A DNA stretch of 64,000 bases from Synergistaceae bacterium (GTDB lineage Bacteria; Synergistota; Synergistia; Synergistales; Aminobacteriaceae): the NCBI GenBank assembly GCA_017439345.1, contig JAFSJJ010000020.1:1-64000 (forward strand). Direction: 5' to 3'. How positions within the stretch are numbered: the stretch's first letter is position 1; every line of letters begins with the position of its first letter. Made by a program: the position numbers and the translations under genes. Under the pieces are notes generated by a model. It searched no databases and was not told where the DNA came from. It saw only the letters and a list, made by a program, of their open reading frames with translations. Positions 9,200 through 18,004 of the stretch are shown here, one piece after another.

Positions 9200-10360
9200 T
9201 TAAGCCGGAATTTTGCCGTCAACAAATATTTTGAGCCACGTTTCCATGTTTATAGCCTTCCATACGCACATAGCATTTTGATAAATATTAAGAGAGTCCA
9301 TGCATTCAGCAAATACTTTCATGTCAAACATACCTCTTGAGGCCATACCGGGCATAACTTCACGCTTTATATATTCCATAAAGCCTGGAGAAGAAATATA
9401 TTCTGCAAACGGAATGCTTATCCATGATTTGGGCCTGAAAGCGAAATCTCTGCCATAAATTTTTTCACTAATCTTCTTGAAAATATATTTACCCTCGTAG
9501 AGACTGCCTATATCGCGCCTTTTTGCTGCACGAACATAACACGGATGCATAAGATATTTTTCAGGTATTGAGAACATCAGGTCAACTATTGCATTATCAA
9601 GAAATGGGACTCTGTTTTCTACAGAATGATACATGCATATTTTATTCTGCTTTTCCAGAACAGTTATGAGCCTGTCAACAAAATAGAGCTTCCTGACCTT
9701 GTCAAATGCCGTCCCTGTCATAGCGTTATATTCATGCTCCCTTGCCGCTATAGTCTCTGCAACTGAGAAAGCCGGATATATTCTCCTGCTCATCTCCATA
9801 CTTATGTTGCGTTCAAAATTTAAGAGAAAATTTCTGTCGTCATAAATAACTCCGTACCTTGAAAATCTTCTCAGTCTGCCCATAAATAAACGGCGAATCA
9901 ATTCCGAACCTTTCATAACCGAAAAATTGCGGTAGCCTCCAGCGATCTCGTCAGAACCTTCACCGCACAAAATAACTCTCACTTTCTCACTTGCATTCTT
10001 CACGAGTTCATATGTCCCCATTGACGGAGCATGAAGAATAGTCTCTGAAGCATATATTGACTGCTCAAAGGAACTCAGGAACGAGATATCATCAAAGTCA
10101 TACTTGTTAAGATCAATATTTATCCTTGAGGCCACGTGATCGATATAATTTTCCTCATTGAAATTCTTGAATCTCGTATTTATCAAAGAGAAGCCTTGAA
10201 TTATTCTGCCCGATGATGTATAAAAATCTGACGCATATTTCGCAGCAAGTGTAGAATCTATTCCGCCTGATAATAAAATGCCGAGATTTACGTCACCGAT
10301 CAACTGTCTCTCTACGCAGTCCCTCAGCACGGACTCTGTACGTTCTATGAGTTCGTTCAA
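9200..10360 (-). CDS. asnB: Asparagine synthetase B, synthetase half (downstream of a frameshift)
   Basis: The ATP-pyrophosphatase (PP-loop) half of a glutamine-hydrolysing asparagine synthetase. It has LGILLSGGIDSTLAAKYA near its start and the later GEGSDEIAGGY loop. The reading frame stays open upstream to about 10444, encoding the normal inter-domain linker (GALKLNKYFDLNDY), in a different frame from the glutaminase half. Removing one base from the five-C run at 10423-10427 joins the halves into a protein of about 645 residues. The start given here is only a TTG within the open frame. Unless the frame is corrected or slippage occurs, this half is probably not made properly. Confidence 0.75.
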   Translation of the reverse strand: MNELIERTESVLRDCVERQLIGDVNLGILLSGGIDSTLAAKYASDFYTSSGRIIQGFSLINTRFKNFNEENYIDHVASRINIDLNKYDFDDISFLSSFEQSIYASETILHAPSMGTYELVKNASEKVRVILCGEGSDEIAGGYRNFSVMKGSELIRRLFMGRLRRFSRYGVIYDDRNFLLNFERNISMEMSRRIYPAFSVAETIAAREHEYNAMTGTAFDKVRKLYFVDRLITVLEKQNKICMYHSVENRVPFLDNAIVDLMFSIPEKYLMHPCYVRAAKRRDIGSLYEGKYIFKKISEKIYGRDFAFRPKSWISIPFAEYISSPGFMEYIKREVMPGMASRGMFDMKVFAECMDSLNIYQNAMCVWKAINMETWLKIFVDGKIPA

Positions 10361-10406
10361 GCCTTGAGAACATCTGCTCTGACAGTAGTCATTGAGGTCA
10401 AAATAT

Positions 10407-11135
10407 TTATTGAGCTTTAATGCCCCCTGGGTAACGAGAAATACTTAGTGTGTAATAATGTCCGGCCGGGACGTTTTCGACATTTTTATACATGCAGTTT
10501 TTGGGATGATAATACATAATATTTTTCGAGACTGCCTCAAGATTAGGGCATCTGTCAAATTCATTCAGACCGAGAAAACCTTTAAGCTCGCTGCAATATA
10601 TTATCCTGTCCTTCTCAATTAACATATGCAGGGGAATTATTCCGTATCTGTCGCGTGCAATGTATATAGTGTCATGTCCTGTGTCTGCTATTATAATCGC
10701 AAACATTCCGTTCAGCATTCTGATTGTTTTGTCAAATCCGTAATGCATGTAAAGCTGAAGTATGACTTCTGTATCGGAATGTCCCCTGTATAAAATTTCT
10801 CCGAAATCACTGCTAAGTTTACGCCTGAGTTCTCCAGTGTTGTAGATTTCACCGTTGAATGTCAAAACAATTTTTCCATCTGGAGAGAGCATTGGCTGTT
10901 TACCTGCTTCAGAAATGTCCTGAATACTAAGCCTGTTGAACCCGAACATTGCCGTCATATTCCCGGTTAGCTGTTCTGCCTTATCTCTTACGCATAATAA
11001 TTCTCCTGACAGTCCGCATACTCCGGAGTCATCCGGGCCTCTGTGTTTGGTAAGCTCAAGCATTCTGCCTACTGAGTTACGCTCATATTCGCTGAGGCTG
11101 CCGTTACGCTTGATGATGCCTGCAAGTCCGCACAT
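10407..11135 (-). CDS. asnB: Asparagine synthetase B, glutaminase half (truncated by a frameshift)
   Basis: 242 residues forming the class II glutamine amidotransferase domain, with catalytic Cys2 in MCGLAG, KHRGPDDSG, and FNGEIYN near residue 93. The frame runs off at VPAGHYYTLSISRYPGGIKAQ and stops. Family members continue from this point into the linker and PP-loop domain, which lies in another frame downstream (9200 to about 10444). The shift coincides with a five-base homopolymer (GGGGG on the coding strand). It begins 3 bases after the upstream ATP-grasp gene ends, so the pair is an operon, as seen in cell-surface polysaccharide loci. Confidence 0.8.
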   Translation of the reverse strand: MCGLAGIIKRNGSLSEYERNSVGRMLELTKHRGPDDSGVCGLSGELLCVRDKAEQLTGNMTAMFGFNRLSIQDISEAGKQPMLSPDGKIVLTFNGEIYNTGELRRKLSSDFGEILYRGHSDTEVILQLYMHYGFDKTIRMLNGMFAIIIADTGHDTIYIARDRYGIIPLHMLIEKDRIIYCSELKGFLGLNEFDRCPNLEAVSKNIMYYHPKNCMYKNVENVPAGHYYTLSISRYPGGIKAQ

Positions 11136-11138
11136 ATT

Positions 11139-12179
11139 CTAAAGATACCTCCTGTAATGCTTCCAGAGGCCGTTTTGAGTTATAACCTGCTGTATATTGA
11201 AATTTCCGTATGTATTACCTTCAACAATAGCAACATCTTCATTCTTGATTACTGCTATATCCCATGAAGTATATTTCACTTTGCTGATTCTTTTTGCGCC
11301 TTCTATTGCAGCTTCTTTTACTCGTTCCCATAGAGGAATTTTTTTGCCTATCATGATTGTCCCTGTCAACGGATGACTTATGACTCTTTTATTCATCAGG
11401 TCGCAGAATGGTGAAATTACTATGCCTGTATCAACATCAATCCAAGATACGACTCCGCCTGCGCAGATATTATCAACCGGTTTATCTCCCTGTCCTGATC
11501 TGAGTATAGCATTTTGAATCTCAAACGAGCCGTGATTATTAATTACATTTACCCTCATTGTGTTTAATGTGCCTGGGTTAAGTTCTCTCATAATGCCATC
11601 CTGTTCGAGAACTTCTTCGATAGTGTATTTATGTGATGAGAAGCTCTCATAAGCGCGCCGTATATCTTCGTCACTATCTGAAGCCTTGAGAATGTAAATA
11701 TCATTGCCGTTATAGCCGTCAGCAGGTTTGATTATTACCCGGCCAAGTTCATTAAGAAACGCCTTAAACTTCTCTTCGCTGAGATTTTCTGATGATAAAG
11801 TCTTTCTCTTGGTGAAGTCTTTAAATACGTCTGAGAAAATGGTTTTGTCCTCAACTAAGATTCTTTCATCTTCAGAACCATTGTTGAAGCTGGCTATCAA
11901 GAATCTTGACCTGCGGAGAGTCACGAATTGGCTGCATTGTCTCCAGCTCTTATCGTAGAACTTGTAGATAAAGTAATCTTCGGTTGAAGTACCCAGAAAG
12001 AAATAGCACATAAGCCAATCACATAATAATATGCAATATGAGTAATTAATTTTGCGTTCGTGATACTCTTTGCTGAATTCTTTGACGTTAGAGCAAAATA
12101 CGCGGATTTTGTTAATGAAACGTCTTATAAATAAGCGAATGAACTTCGGGACTACAGTGCGGTAAATTTTTCTCAGCAT
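11139..12179 (-). CDS. Sugar-transfer-associated ATP-grasp protein
   Basis: A 346-residue protein. The ATP-grasp core (about 95-335) resembles the family found with glycan glycosyltransferases (ATPgrasp_ST). A KPADGYNGNDIYIL strand-loop binds ATP, an EEVLEQ hinge follows, and the metal-site region shows TMRVNVI, GGVVSWIDVDTG and a terminal VEGNTYGNFNIQQ. Such enzymes ligate amino acids or other carboxylates and are proposed to decorate surface sugars. The N-terminus is basic with a short hydrophobic stretch (CILLCDWLMCYFFLG). It is co-transcribed with the broken asnB 3 bases downstream. Confidence 0.75.
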   Translation of the reverse strand: MLRKIYRTVVPKFIRLFIRRFINKIRVFCSNVKEFSKEYHERKINYSYCILLCDWLMCYFFLGTSTEDYFIYKFYDKSWRQCSQFVTLRRSRFLIASFNNGSEDERILVEDKTIFSDVFKDFTKRKTLSSENLSEEKFKAFLNELGRVIIKPADGYNGNDIYILKASDSDEDIRRAYESFSSHKYTIEEVLEQDGIMRELNPGTLNTMRVNVINNHGSFEIQNAILRSGQGDKPVDNICAGGVVSWIDVDTGIVISPFCDLMNKRVISHPLTGTIMIGKKIPLWERVKEAAIEGAKRISKVKYTSWDIAVIKNEDVAIVEGNTYGNFNIQQVITQNGLWKHYRRYL

Positions 12180-12295
12180 GTCTGCAGCCTCCAGTCATTG
12201 AGACTAACAGGAAGCGAGTCAAATTTTGAGTAGTTTGCGTAAATTTGTGAAGTGTTAGAAAATTTGTTACTTGAGAGGATTAAAGCATAATAATA

Positions 12296-12362
12296 CGATA
12301 ACCGATAACCGATAACCGATAACCGATAACCGATAACCGATAACCGATAACCGATAACCGAT
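12296..12362. repeat. Heptanucleotide tandem repeat CGATAAC, about 9.6 copies
   Basis: Nine uninterrupted copies of a 7-bp unit plus four bases of a tenth. The tract lies in the long leader between a likely promoter (12416-12424) and the ATP-grasp start codon (12179), so it should be transcribed as repeated GTTATCG. A two-unit remnant of the same heptamer occurs at 31651-31665 in the opposite orientation. Perfect short heptamer arrays are prone to copy-number change. A short open frame across it merely reads the repeat and is not a gene. Confidence 0.9.
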
Positions 12363-12415
12363 TTTAGCGGATTATGAATCATGTGTCAAGCTCCTTTTAT
12401 ATGAATTTTTGCAAG

Positions 12416-12424
12416 ATTATATCA
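12416..12424 (-). promoter_or_regulatory. Extended -10 promoter for the ATP-grasp/asnB operon
   Basis: On the minus strand the sequence reads TG-A-TATAAT, a perfect -10 hexamer with an upstream TG. No convincing -35 is seen. It would give a leader of about 230 bases that includes the CGATAAC repeat. Confidence 0.45.
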
Positions 12425-12434
12425 CAGTAACTAA

Positions 12435-12460
12435 GCCCCCTGACTCATTCACCAGAGGGC
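12435..12460 (-). terminator. Intrinsic terminator after glucarate dehydratase
   Basis: An 8-bp stem (12435-12442 with 12453-12460, one G-U pair) lies just beyond the gudD stop. On the minus strand it is followed only by TTAGTTACT, a weak U-tract. Confidence 0.5.
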
Positions 12461-12472
12461 AAAAATATTTAT

Positions 12473-13825
12473 CTATCTCACTAAGCAGGGCTTCTTGCTG
12501 TCAAATTTCCAGTTAGGAATCAAATACTGCATTGCCATCGCATCATTTCTGTCATGAGTAGGTAATTTATTATAAAGCGCGTTTGCTTCCTCGAGTCTCT
12601 GCATGTTTAATTTCACTCCGAGTCCCGGTCTGGCTGGCACTTCAAGATAACCGTCTCTAATCTCCGGAGCGTCATCAAGTAAATTCTGTCCGTCCTGCCA
12701 TATCCAATGAGTGTCAAGAGCTGTAGGGTGTCCTGGAGCTGCTGCACCGACCTGAGCAAATGCTGCTAACGTAATATCAAAGTGATTGTTCGAGTGGCTG
12801 CCCCATGTTAAGCCCCAGTCATTTAATAACTGAGCGATTCTGATTGAACCTCCGAAGCCCCAGAAATGAGGATCCGCAAGAACTATATCTACTGATTTCA
12901 ACGCTGCCGAGTGATAAAACTGTCTCCAGTCCGTTGCTATCATGTTCGTAGCTACAGGAAGTTTAACGGCATTCTTGAACTCCGCCATAATCTCACGGCT
13001 TGAATAACCTGACTCAGGGCCGCAGGGGTCTTCTATGTAAGTTAGGACGCTCTCAAGGGGTTTGCAAAGTTCTATTGCTTCAGCGAGACTCCATGCTCCG
13101 TTAGGGTCTATATTAATTCGTCCGTTCGGGAATGCTTTTTTCAGGGCGCATACTGCCTTCATCTCTTCATGACCTGATAAGACTCCACCCTTGAGCTTGA
13201 AGTTGCGAAATCCGTACTTCTCGTGAAGACACTGTGCCTGCTCTACTATAGCTTCAGGGGTGAGCATTTCTTTGCGTCTCATTCTGTACCATGAATCAGG
13301 ACTCGATGATTCATCAAGATAATTTAATTCGTGAGCCTTCTCCTTATCACTCACATAGAATAAATAGCCTAATGTCTCGACTTTATCACGCTGTTTGCCG
13401 TCTCCCAGTAAGTCGCACATTTGAAGCCCTAAAGCCTGACCGAGTAAATCAAGCAATGCGCACTCAATCGCCCACTCAGCTTTAACGACAAATTTTAATT
13501 TAGAGATGTCAAGAGTCTGAATCCCCTCGCCGTCATCTTCTTTTGCTTTACGTGAATGCTTGTGAATATTATCAAGAATGCTGCGATATTTGCCTACTTG
13601 CTGACCTACAACAAGACTCGTGCAAGCTCTCAATGCCTCGCAGGTGTAATCGCCTCCGTGAATTTCGCCTATGCCCTGATGTCCTGAGTTATCCTCAAGA
13701 ATTACTATATTTCGTGTGAAATATGGCGCGTGGGCTCCTGATAGAGTCATTAACATTGAGTCATATCCTGCAACGGGTACAACTTTCATGCTTGTTACAA
13801 CTGGTGTGCTTCCGTAATTAGTCAT
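12473..13825 (-). CDS. gudD: Glucarate dehydratase
   Basis: Dehydrates D-glucarate (or L-idarate) to 5-keto-4-deoxyglucarate. 450 residues, matching GudD of the enolase superfamily (mandelate racemase subgroup). Visible elements are the KxK acid-base motif in NFKLKGGV, the metal ligands in INIDPNG, YIEDP and ATNM, and the His of the HSNNHFD motif that completes the dyad. It follows the TctBAC transporter and a Sel1 gene on the same strand. Its neighbours suggest the transporter imports an aldarate. Confidence 0.93.
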   Translation of the reverse strand: MTNYGSTPVVTSMKVVPVAGYDSMLMTLSGAHAPYFTRNIVILEDNSGHQGIGEIHGGDYTCEALRACTSLVVGQQVGKYRSILDNIHKHSRKAKEDDGEGIQTLDISKLKFVVKAEWAIECALLDLLGQALGLQMCDLLGDGKQRDKVETLGYLFYVSDKEKAHELNYLDESSSPDSWYRMRRKEMLTPEAIVEQAQCLHEKYGFRNFKLKGGVLSGHEEMKAVCALKKAFPNGRINIDPNGAWSLAEAIELCKPLESVLTYIEDPCGPESGYSSREIMAEFKNAVKLPVATNMIATDWRQFYHSAALKSVDIVLADPHFWGFGGSIRIAQLLNDWGLTWGSHSNNHFDITLAAFAQVGAAAPGHPTALDTHWIWQDGQNLLDDAPEIRDGYLEVPARPGLGVKLNMQRLEEANALYNKLPTHDRNDAMAMQYLIPNWKFDSKKPCLVR

Positions 13826-13846
13826 AAAATTTTCACCTCGTTTTAT

Positions 13847-14734
13847 TTATTGAATCTGCTTGAGTATATCCTGCGCTTCTGTGAGTCCCTGATTTGCTGC
13901 TTTCTTGAGCCATTTCACAGCCTCAGATTTATCCTGCTGGACTCCGTCACCGTTAGAATACATGAGTCCAAGATTATATTGCGCTGGCGGATGTCCTTGA
14001 TCTGCGGATTCCCTGAATAATCTTACAGCCTCGTTATAATCCTGTCTCACTCCGTCGCCCCGATAATAAAGAAATCCAAGATTATATTGCGCGGGTGCAT
14101 TTCCCTGCTCTGCTGCTTTCTTGAACCATTTAGAAGCCTCGTAATAATTTTGTTCTACTCCTTCACCGTTATAGTACATAGCTCCCAGATTTGACTGCGC
14201 TTCAGGGAGTCCGTGTCTTGCTGCTTCTCTGTACCACTTGAACGCTTCGGCTGAGTCTTGTTCTACACCGTTGCCGTATTGATACATGACAGCAAGATTA
14301 TTTTGAGCGTATGAATAACCCTGCTCGGCAGCTTTTCTGTACCATTTGGCAGCTTCTGATTTGTCCTGATTAACTCCTTTGCCGTTATCGTACATAAGGC
14401 CAAGATTGAACTGCGCTTCTGTGAGTCCATTCCCGGCGGCCTTCTTGAACCACTTTAACGCCTCTGAATAGTCCTGTGATACCCCTTCACCGAAACAATA
14501 CATGCAGCCTAAATTAAACTGGGCTTCAGGATCATTATTCTTTGCCTTCTTTACTACTTCTGAATGACTGTGAGTCTTAAGATATTTCTGCATCGAACTA
14601 TACGCAGCTTCAAATAACTTATCTGCAAGAGCGTCAACACGTCCCCCGGCTGTCTTATCAAGAAATCTGTAAAATATTCGTTTTAGAATCCAGCCCCCCG
14701 CAACGACAATAACGAGCCACAAAAAAGACTTCAT
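13847..14734 (-). CDS. Sel1-repeat (TPR-like) protein with N-terminal membrane anchor
   Basis: 295 residues. A hydrophobic N-terminus (LWLVIVVAGGWIL) could anchor or export it. From about residue 65 it carries six complete 36-residue Sel1 repeats and a partial seventh, each with the AQxNLGxMYxxGxGVxQD pattern. Such solenoids are protein-protein scaffolds, and no enzymatic part is visible. It sits between tctC and gudD, 21 bases upstream of the gudD start on the same strand. Confidence 0.85.
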   Translation of the reverse strand: MKSFLWLVIVVAGGWILKRIFYRFLDKTAGGRVDALADKLFEAAYSSMQKYLKTHSHSEVVKKAKNNDPEAQFNLGCMYCFGEGVSQDYSEALKWFKKAAGNGLTEAQFNLGLMYDNGKGVNQDKSEAAKWYRKAAEQGYSYAQNNLAVMYQYGNGVEQDSAEAFKWYREAARHGLPEAQSNLGAMYYNGEGVEQNYYEASKWFKKAAEQGNAPAQYNLGFLYYRGDGVRQDYNEAVRLFRESADQGHPPAQYNLGLMYSNGDGVQQDKSEAVKWLKKAANQGLTEAQDILKQIQ

Positions 14735-14782
14735 GAGACAATTTCTCCTCTTAACATAAATAAATTCTTTGCTAATAATAAT

Positions 14783-14808
14783 CCCCCCTGCATAATTTCA
14801 CAGAAGGG
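14783..14808 (-). terminator. Intrinsic terminator after tctC
   Basis: An 8-bp G-C-rich stem with two G-U pairs (14783-14790 with 14801-14808) is followed on the minus strand by GATTATTATTAG. It may partly separate the tct genes from the Sel1 and gudD genes. Confidence 0.5.
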
Positions 14809-14828
14809 ACGAGAATTAATCTTAAATC

Positions 14829-15770
14829 TTACTTCGCTAACTCGTCAGCTATTGACTTGAACGTATTGAAATATTCCGCGTCGTGCTTCTCTGAGTCCGC
14901 TGCTGAGAGATAATACGGCATCATTTCTACTTTCTTGATTGCTTCTACTGCTTCGGGCATTGAGTGCATTTTCTTCACGATGTCTTCATACCATGTGATT
15001 ACTTCTGCAGGAGTACCTTTAGGGAAATAGAACGAGAAATCACAGTCAGGATATACTAAATCGATTCCCTGCTCTTTGAAGGTCGGAATGTCCTTAATTA
15101 TCTCGTAGCGTTCTGCGCTGGGGACTCCGAGTGCTGCAAACTGTCCTGAAGCAAGATAATCTTTGCAGTTAATATAAGCTCCGGGCATCATGTCTACTTG
15201 TCCTGATAACATACCTACGATTTTATCAGAGTTAGAGCCGTAATCTACTAAATCAAGCTCGATCCCTGCTAACTGCTGGAACTTGAGAATTTCATAATAC
15301 GTGTATGCTCCGACTTCAGTACATGCAACGAGCTCGCCGGGCTTCTCTTTGGCTGCCTTGATGAACTCCTCGAGATTCTTGTACTTCTTGGGATTAACAT
15401 AGAGCTGCTGTGCAGGGTCCTTTGCGAACGTCGGCCCGAGTGTGAACGCTGTGTAATTATAATCAGTGATTCCCGCTACGTTAGCAACGTTGACGAGATT
15501 GTGGCCGTATAAAAACGTATGTCCGTCCGGAGCCGCTGCCCTGACCTGATCCGCTGCGATTGAACCCGCTGCACCGTTTGCATTTACTACTATGAAATCA
15601 CAGCCTGATAACTCCTTTGCGAACTGGGCGAAAACTCTTGCGCTTAAGTCAGTATTACCGCCTGCACCTGCCGGGACGATGATTGAGACTGTAGTTGTAG
15701 GCTTCCACTCAGCGAACGAACACGATACAGCTACAAGGACTACTAATAACGCTAACAAAAACTTTTTCAT
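14829..15770 (-). CDS. tctC: Tripartite tricarboxylate transporter substrate-binding protein (TctC)
   Basis: 313 residues with a clear signal peptide (MKKFLLALLVVLVAVSCSFA). The mature protein has the Bug/TctC periplasmic binding fold: VSIIVPAGAGGNTDLSARVFA at the N-lobe ligand loop and LSGQVDMMPG in the C-lobe. It captures a carboxylate in the periplasm and passes it to TctAB. The start lies 30 bases downstream of the tctA stop. The ligand is unknown; nearby gudD suggests an aldarate. Confidence 0.9.
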   Translation of the reverse strand: MKKFLLALLVVLVAVSCSFAEWKPTTTVSIIVPAGAGGNTDLSARVFAQFAKELSGCDFIVVNANGAAGSIAADQVRAAAPDGHTFLYGHNLVNVANVAGITDYNYTAFTLGPTFAKDPAQQLYVNPKKYKNLEEFIKAAKEKPGELVACTEVGAYTYYEILKFQQLAGIELDLVDYGSNSDKIVGMLSGQVDMMPGAYINCKDYLASGQFAALGVPSAERYEIIKDIPTFKEQGIDLVYPDCDFSFYFPKGTPAEVITWYEDIVKKMHSMPEAVEAIKKVEMMPYYLSAADSEKHDAEYFNTFKSIADELAK

Positions 15771-15800
15771 GATAAAGAATACAACTCCTTAACAAAAAAT

Positions 15801-17294
15801 TTATTTCGAGGCACGTGATGCCTTTACTTCCTTATACAATGACCAGAGAATTACGGCTACTGCAATAGCAAAGAATACGCAGAAAATCGGCCTTGAGAAA
15901 AACGCTCCGAAAGTCTTGAAACGCATTAAGCCCCGGCGCAGATACTCTTCTGTCATTCGTCCGATTAAGAAACATAATACAAACGGTGTCGTTGGTAATC
16001 TGAATTTATGGTAAAGATAACCTATTACTCCGAAAACGACTATAGACTGCACGTCAAATATTCTGTTGTTAGTTGCGTATGCTCCGACAGCGCAGAGAAC
16101 TAGAATTAACGGCAATAATACATGCTTTGGAACTTTGAGAACCTGAACAAATGCTTTAATGCACGTCCACTCAACTATAAGCATAATCAACGCACAAATC
16201 ATACACGCTGCGAATATGCCATATACAACATCAGCATTCTTGACGAATAACAACGGCCCTGCGCTCAAGCCGTGAATTAAGAAGCCTCCTAACATCATCG
16301 CTGTAACTCCGTCGCCGGGAATTCCGAGAACTAAAAGGGGAATCATTGCTCCTCCGATTGTAGCATTGTTAGCGCATTCAGTTGCTACGATGCCTTCAGG
16401 GTCTCCCTGCCCGAAAGTCTCAGGGTGTGAACTCATGTTCTTGGCCGTAACGTAGGCTAACATTCCTGACGTTGAGCCGCCTATACCTGGTAAAATTCCG
16501 ATTCCTGTTCCGATTAGTGCTGCTCGAATTGCCCCGGGGATCCACCTGAAAAATTCTGCAACACTGAAGCCGAAGCCCTTAACTTTCTTAACAGGTATAG
16601 TCTTTATGCCCTTGCCTATAGTCTCAGCACTTACGAGAATATCAGCGACCGCGAAAATTCCTATTAGAGTAGTAAGAGTGTTGAAGCCTCCTCGCATTTC
16701 AGGAATTCCGAAAGTAAATCTTGCTGTGCCGTCAATAGGTGCAAGTCCTACAAGAGCGAATACAAGCCCTAACATTCCCGCTAACAAGCCCTTGACCATG
16801 TTACCCGATGAGAGAACCGCGACCATCGTCAAAGCAAAGAAACATATTCCGAAATTATCAGGTGCTGCGAACTTCAACGCTACATCAGCAAGCCACGGAG
16901 CAAAGAAAGTTAATATCACGAACGAAAATATTGAACCTAAGAATGAAAACACTATTCCGACGCCAAGTGCCTTCATTGCCTCGCCCTTCTGAGCCATTGG
17001 GTAGCCGTCAAACGTCGTAGCTATTGAACTCGCTGTACCGGGCATGTTGAGCAATATTGCAGAGATTAAGCCTCCTGAAATTCCTCCGATATACACTGCG
17101 ACAAGGACATTCATTCCCAGCGATGAACTCATTGAGAAAGTCAAAGGCAGCATCAACGCAACGGCCATCGAAGCACTTAATCCGGGAATTGATCCGAAAA
17201 TAATTCCTATTGTAACGCCTGCAATCATTAATAATAACGAAGTAGGCTCGCAAACTCGTAAAGCTGCTGCTCCTAACTGTGATAAAGCTCCCAT
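15801..17294 (-). CDS. tctA: Tripartite tricarboxylate transporter large membrane subunit (TctA)
   Basis: 497 residues, about 12 membrane segments, the usual TctA length. The signature loops IIFGSIPGLSASMAVALMLP near residue 30 and GIGILPGIGGSTSGMLAYVTAK near residue 260 are the two inverted-topology substrate loops. It forms the sodium- or proton-driven permease with TctB and is fed by TctC. It starts 18 bases after tctB. Confidence 0.93.
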   Translation of the reverse strand: MGALSQLGAAALRVCEPTSLLLMIAGVTIGIIFGSIPGLSASMAVALMLPLTFSMSSSLGMNVLVAVYIGGISGGLISAILLNMPGTASSIATTFDGYPMAQKGEAMKALGVGIVFSFLGSIFSFVILTFFAPWLADVALKFAAPDNFGICFFALTMVAVLSSGNMVKGLLAGMLGLVFALVGLAPIDGTARFTFGIPEMRGGFNTLTTLIGIFAVADILVSAETIGKGIKTIPVKKVKGFGFSVAEFFRWIPGAIRAALIGTGIGILPGIGGSTSGMLAYVTAKNMSSHPETFGQGDPEGIVATECANNATIGGAMIPLLVLGIPGDGVTAMMLGGFLIHGLSAGPLLFVKNADVVYGIFAACMICALIMLIVEWTCIKAFVQVLKVPKHVLLPLILVLCAVGAYATNNRIFDVQSIVVFGVIGYLYHKFRLPTTPFVLCFLIGRMTEEYLRRGLMRFKTFGAFFSRPIFCVFFAIAVAVILWSLYKEVKASRASK

Positions 17295-17312
17295 GTTAAT
17301 ACAACCTCACCA

Positions 17313-17804
17313 CTAAAGCGAAAAGATTCCGGCAGGTAAGACTATCTTGAAGCCGTACCTGAACAGGAAGAACACAGCAAAGACAAATACAACATCAATA
17401 ATTGCATAAGTCAAAATATTTTTTGCGCTTCTCCTGTCGTTCGGAGCAAGGACTATGATTTGAAGGAATAAATATCCCAGTGTCGAAATAATAAAGCCGA
17501 CCGGAGCAAGAATATTCACGTAAATCACAACAAGTACTAACGAGGCTAGCACCCTCTTATAATCCGCTGTGTCAGGGCCTGCTGCTTCTGCTTTGGCTGA
17601 GTTAGCCTTGAAGTTTTTCACTGCACTGAACAAGAGCATTAGTGCTAACACGAGAATTATTGAGCCAATTACTAACGGCATGAAGTCCGGGCCTATCTTC
17701 ATGACTCGGGATTTTGGGAGCAGGCCTGCAAGATAAATGACGACTGCGCCCAGAACTGCATAGAAGAGTCCTGTTATGATGTCGCCGTATTTCCTGAAGA
17801 ACAA
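17313..17804 (-). CDS. tctB: Tripartite tricarboxylate transporter small membrane subunit (TctB)
   Basis: 163 residues with four hydrophobic helices, typical of TctB. It contains the family's GPDFMPLVIGSIILVLALMLLF segment near residues 38-59. It is the first gene of the minus-strand tctBAC unit, with an extended -10 promoter about 70 bases upstream. Confidence 0.85.
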   Translation of the reverse strand: MFFRKYGDIITGLFYAVLGAVVIYLAGLLPKSRVMKIGPDFMPLVIGSIILVLALMLLFSAVKNFKANSAKAEAAGPDTADYKRVLASLVLVVIYVNILAPVGFIISTLGYLFLQIIVLAPNDRRSAKNILTYAIIDVVFVFAVFFLFRYGFKIVLPAGIFSL

Positions 17805-17874
17805 GTTTTACTGCACTCCTTCCGAATTAAATATTAAAGAATAAAGAATTTATTAGTTTGGGAAAATTGAAATT

Positions 17875-17883
17875 ATTATAGCA
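17875..17883 (-). promoter_or_regulatory. Extended -10 promoter for tctBAC
   Basis: On the minus strand the sequence reads TG-C-TATAAT, about 70 bases upstream of the tctB ATG. It is identical to the motif at 27022, 34939 and 55950 in this window. Confidence 0.5.
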
Positions 17884-17905
17884 AATTATTACTTAAACAT
17901 AACAA

Positions 17906-17962
17906 AACGCCCTCAATTCATGAATCAAGAATCATGTTCTTGTCATTGACACTGAAGGCGTT
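17906..17962 (-). terminator. Terminator/structured end of the HIT gene transcript
   Basis: An outer stem AACGCC/GGCGTT (17906-17911 with 17957-17962), with inner pairing, encloses a perfect small hairpin (CAAGAA-loop-TTCTTG). On the minus strand it is followed by TTGTTATGTTT. It probably ends the flavodoxin-HIT transcript before tctB. Confidence 0.55.
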
Positions 17963-18004
17963 TATCTTTACTTTGACGACACTCACGAATAAAGCAGGTG
18001 TGCA

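Noticed and set aside
12173-12382. Open frame reading repeated V-I-G-Y-R-L-S units
   Set aside because: It is simply the CGATAAC tandem array read on the minus strand; no ribosome-binding site and no homologous protein pattern.
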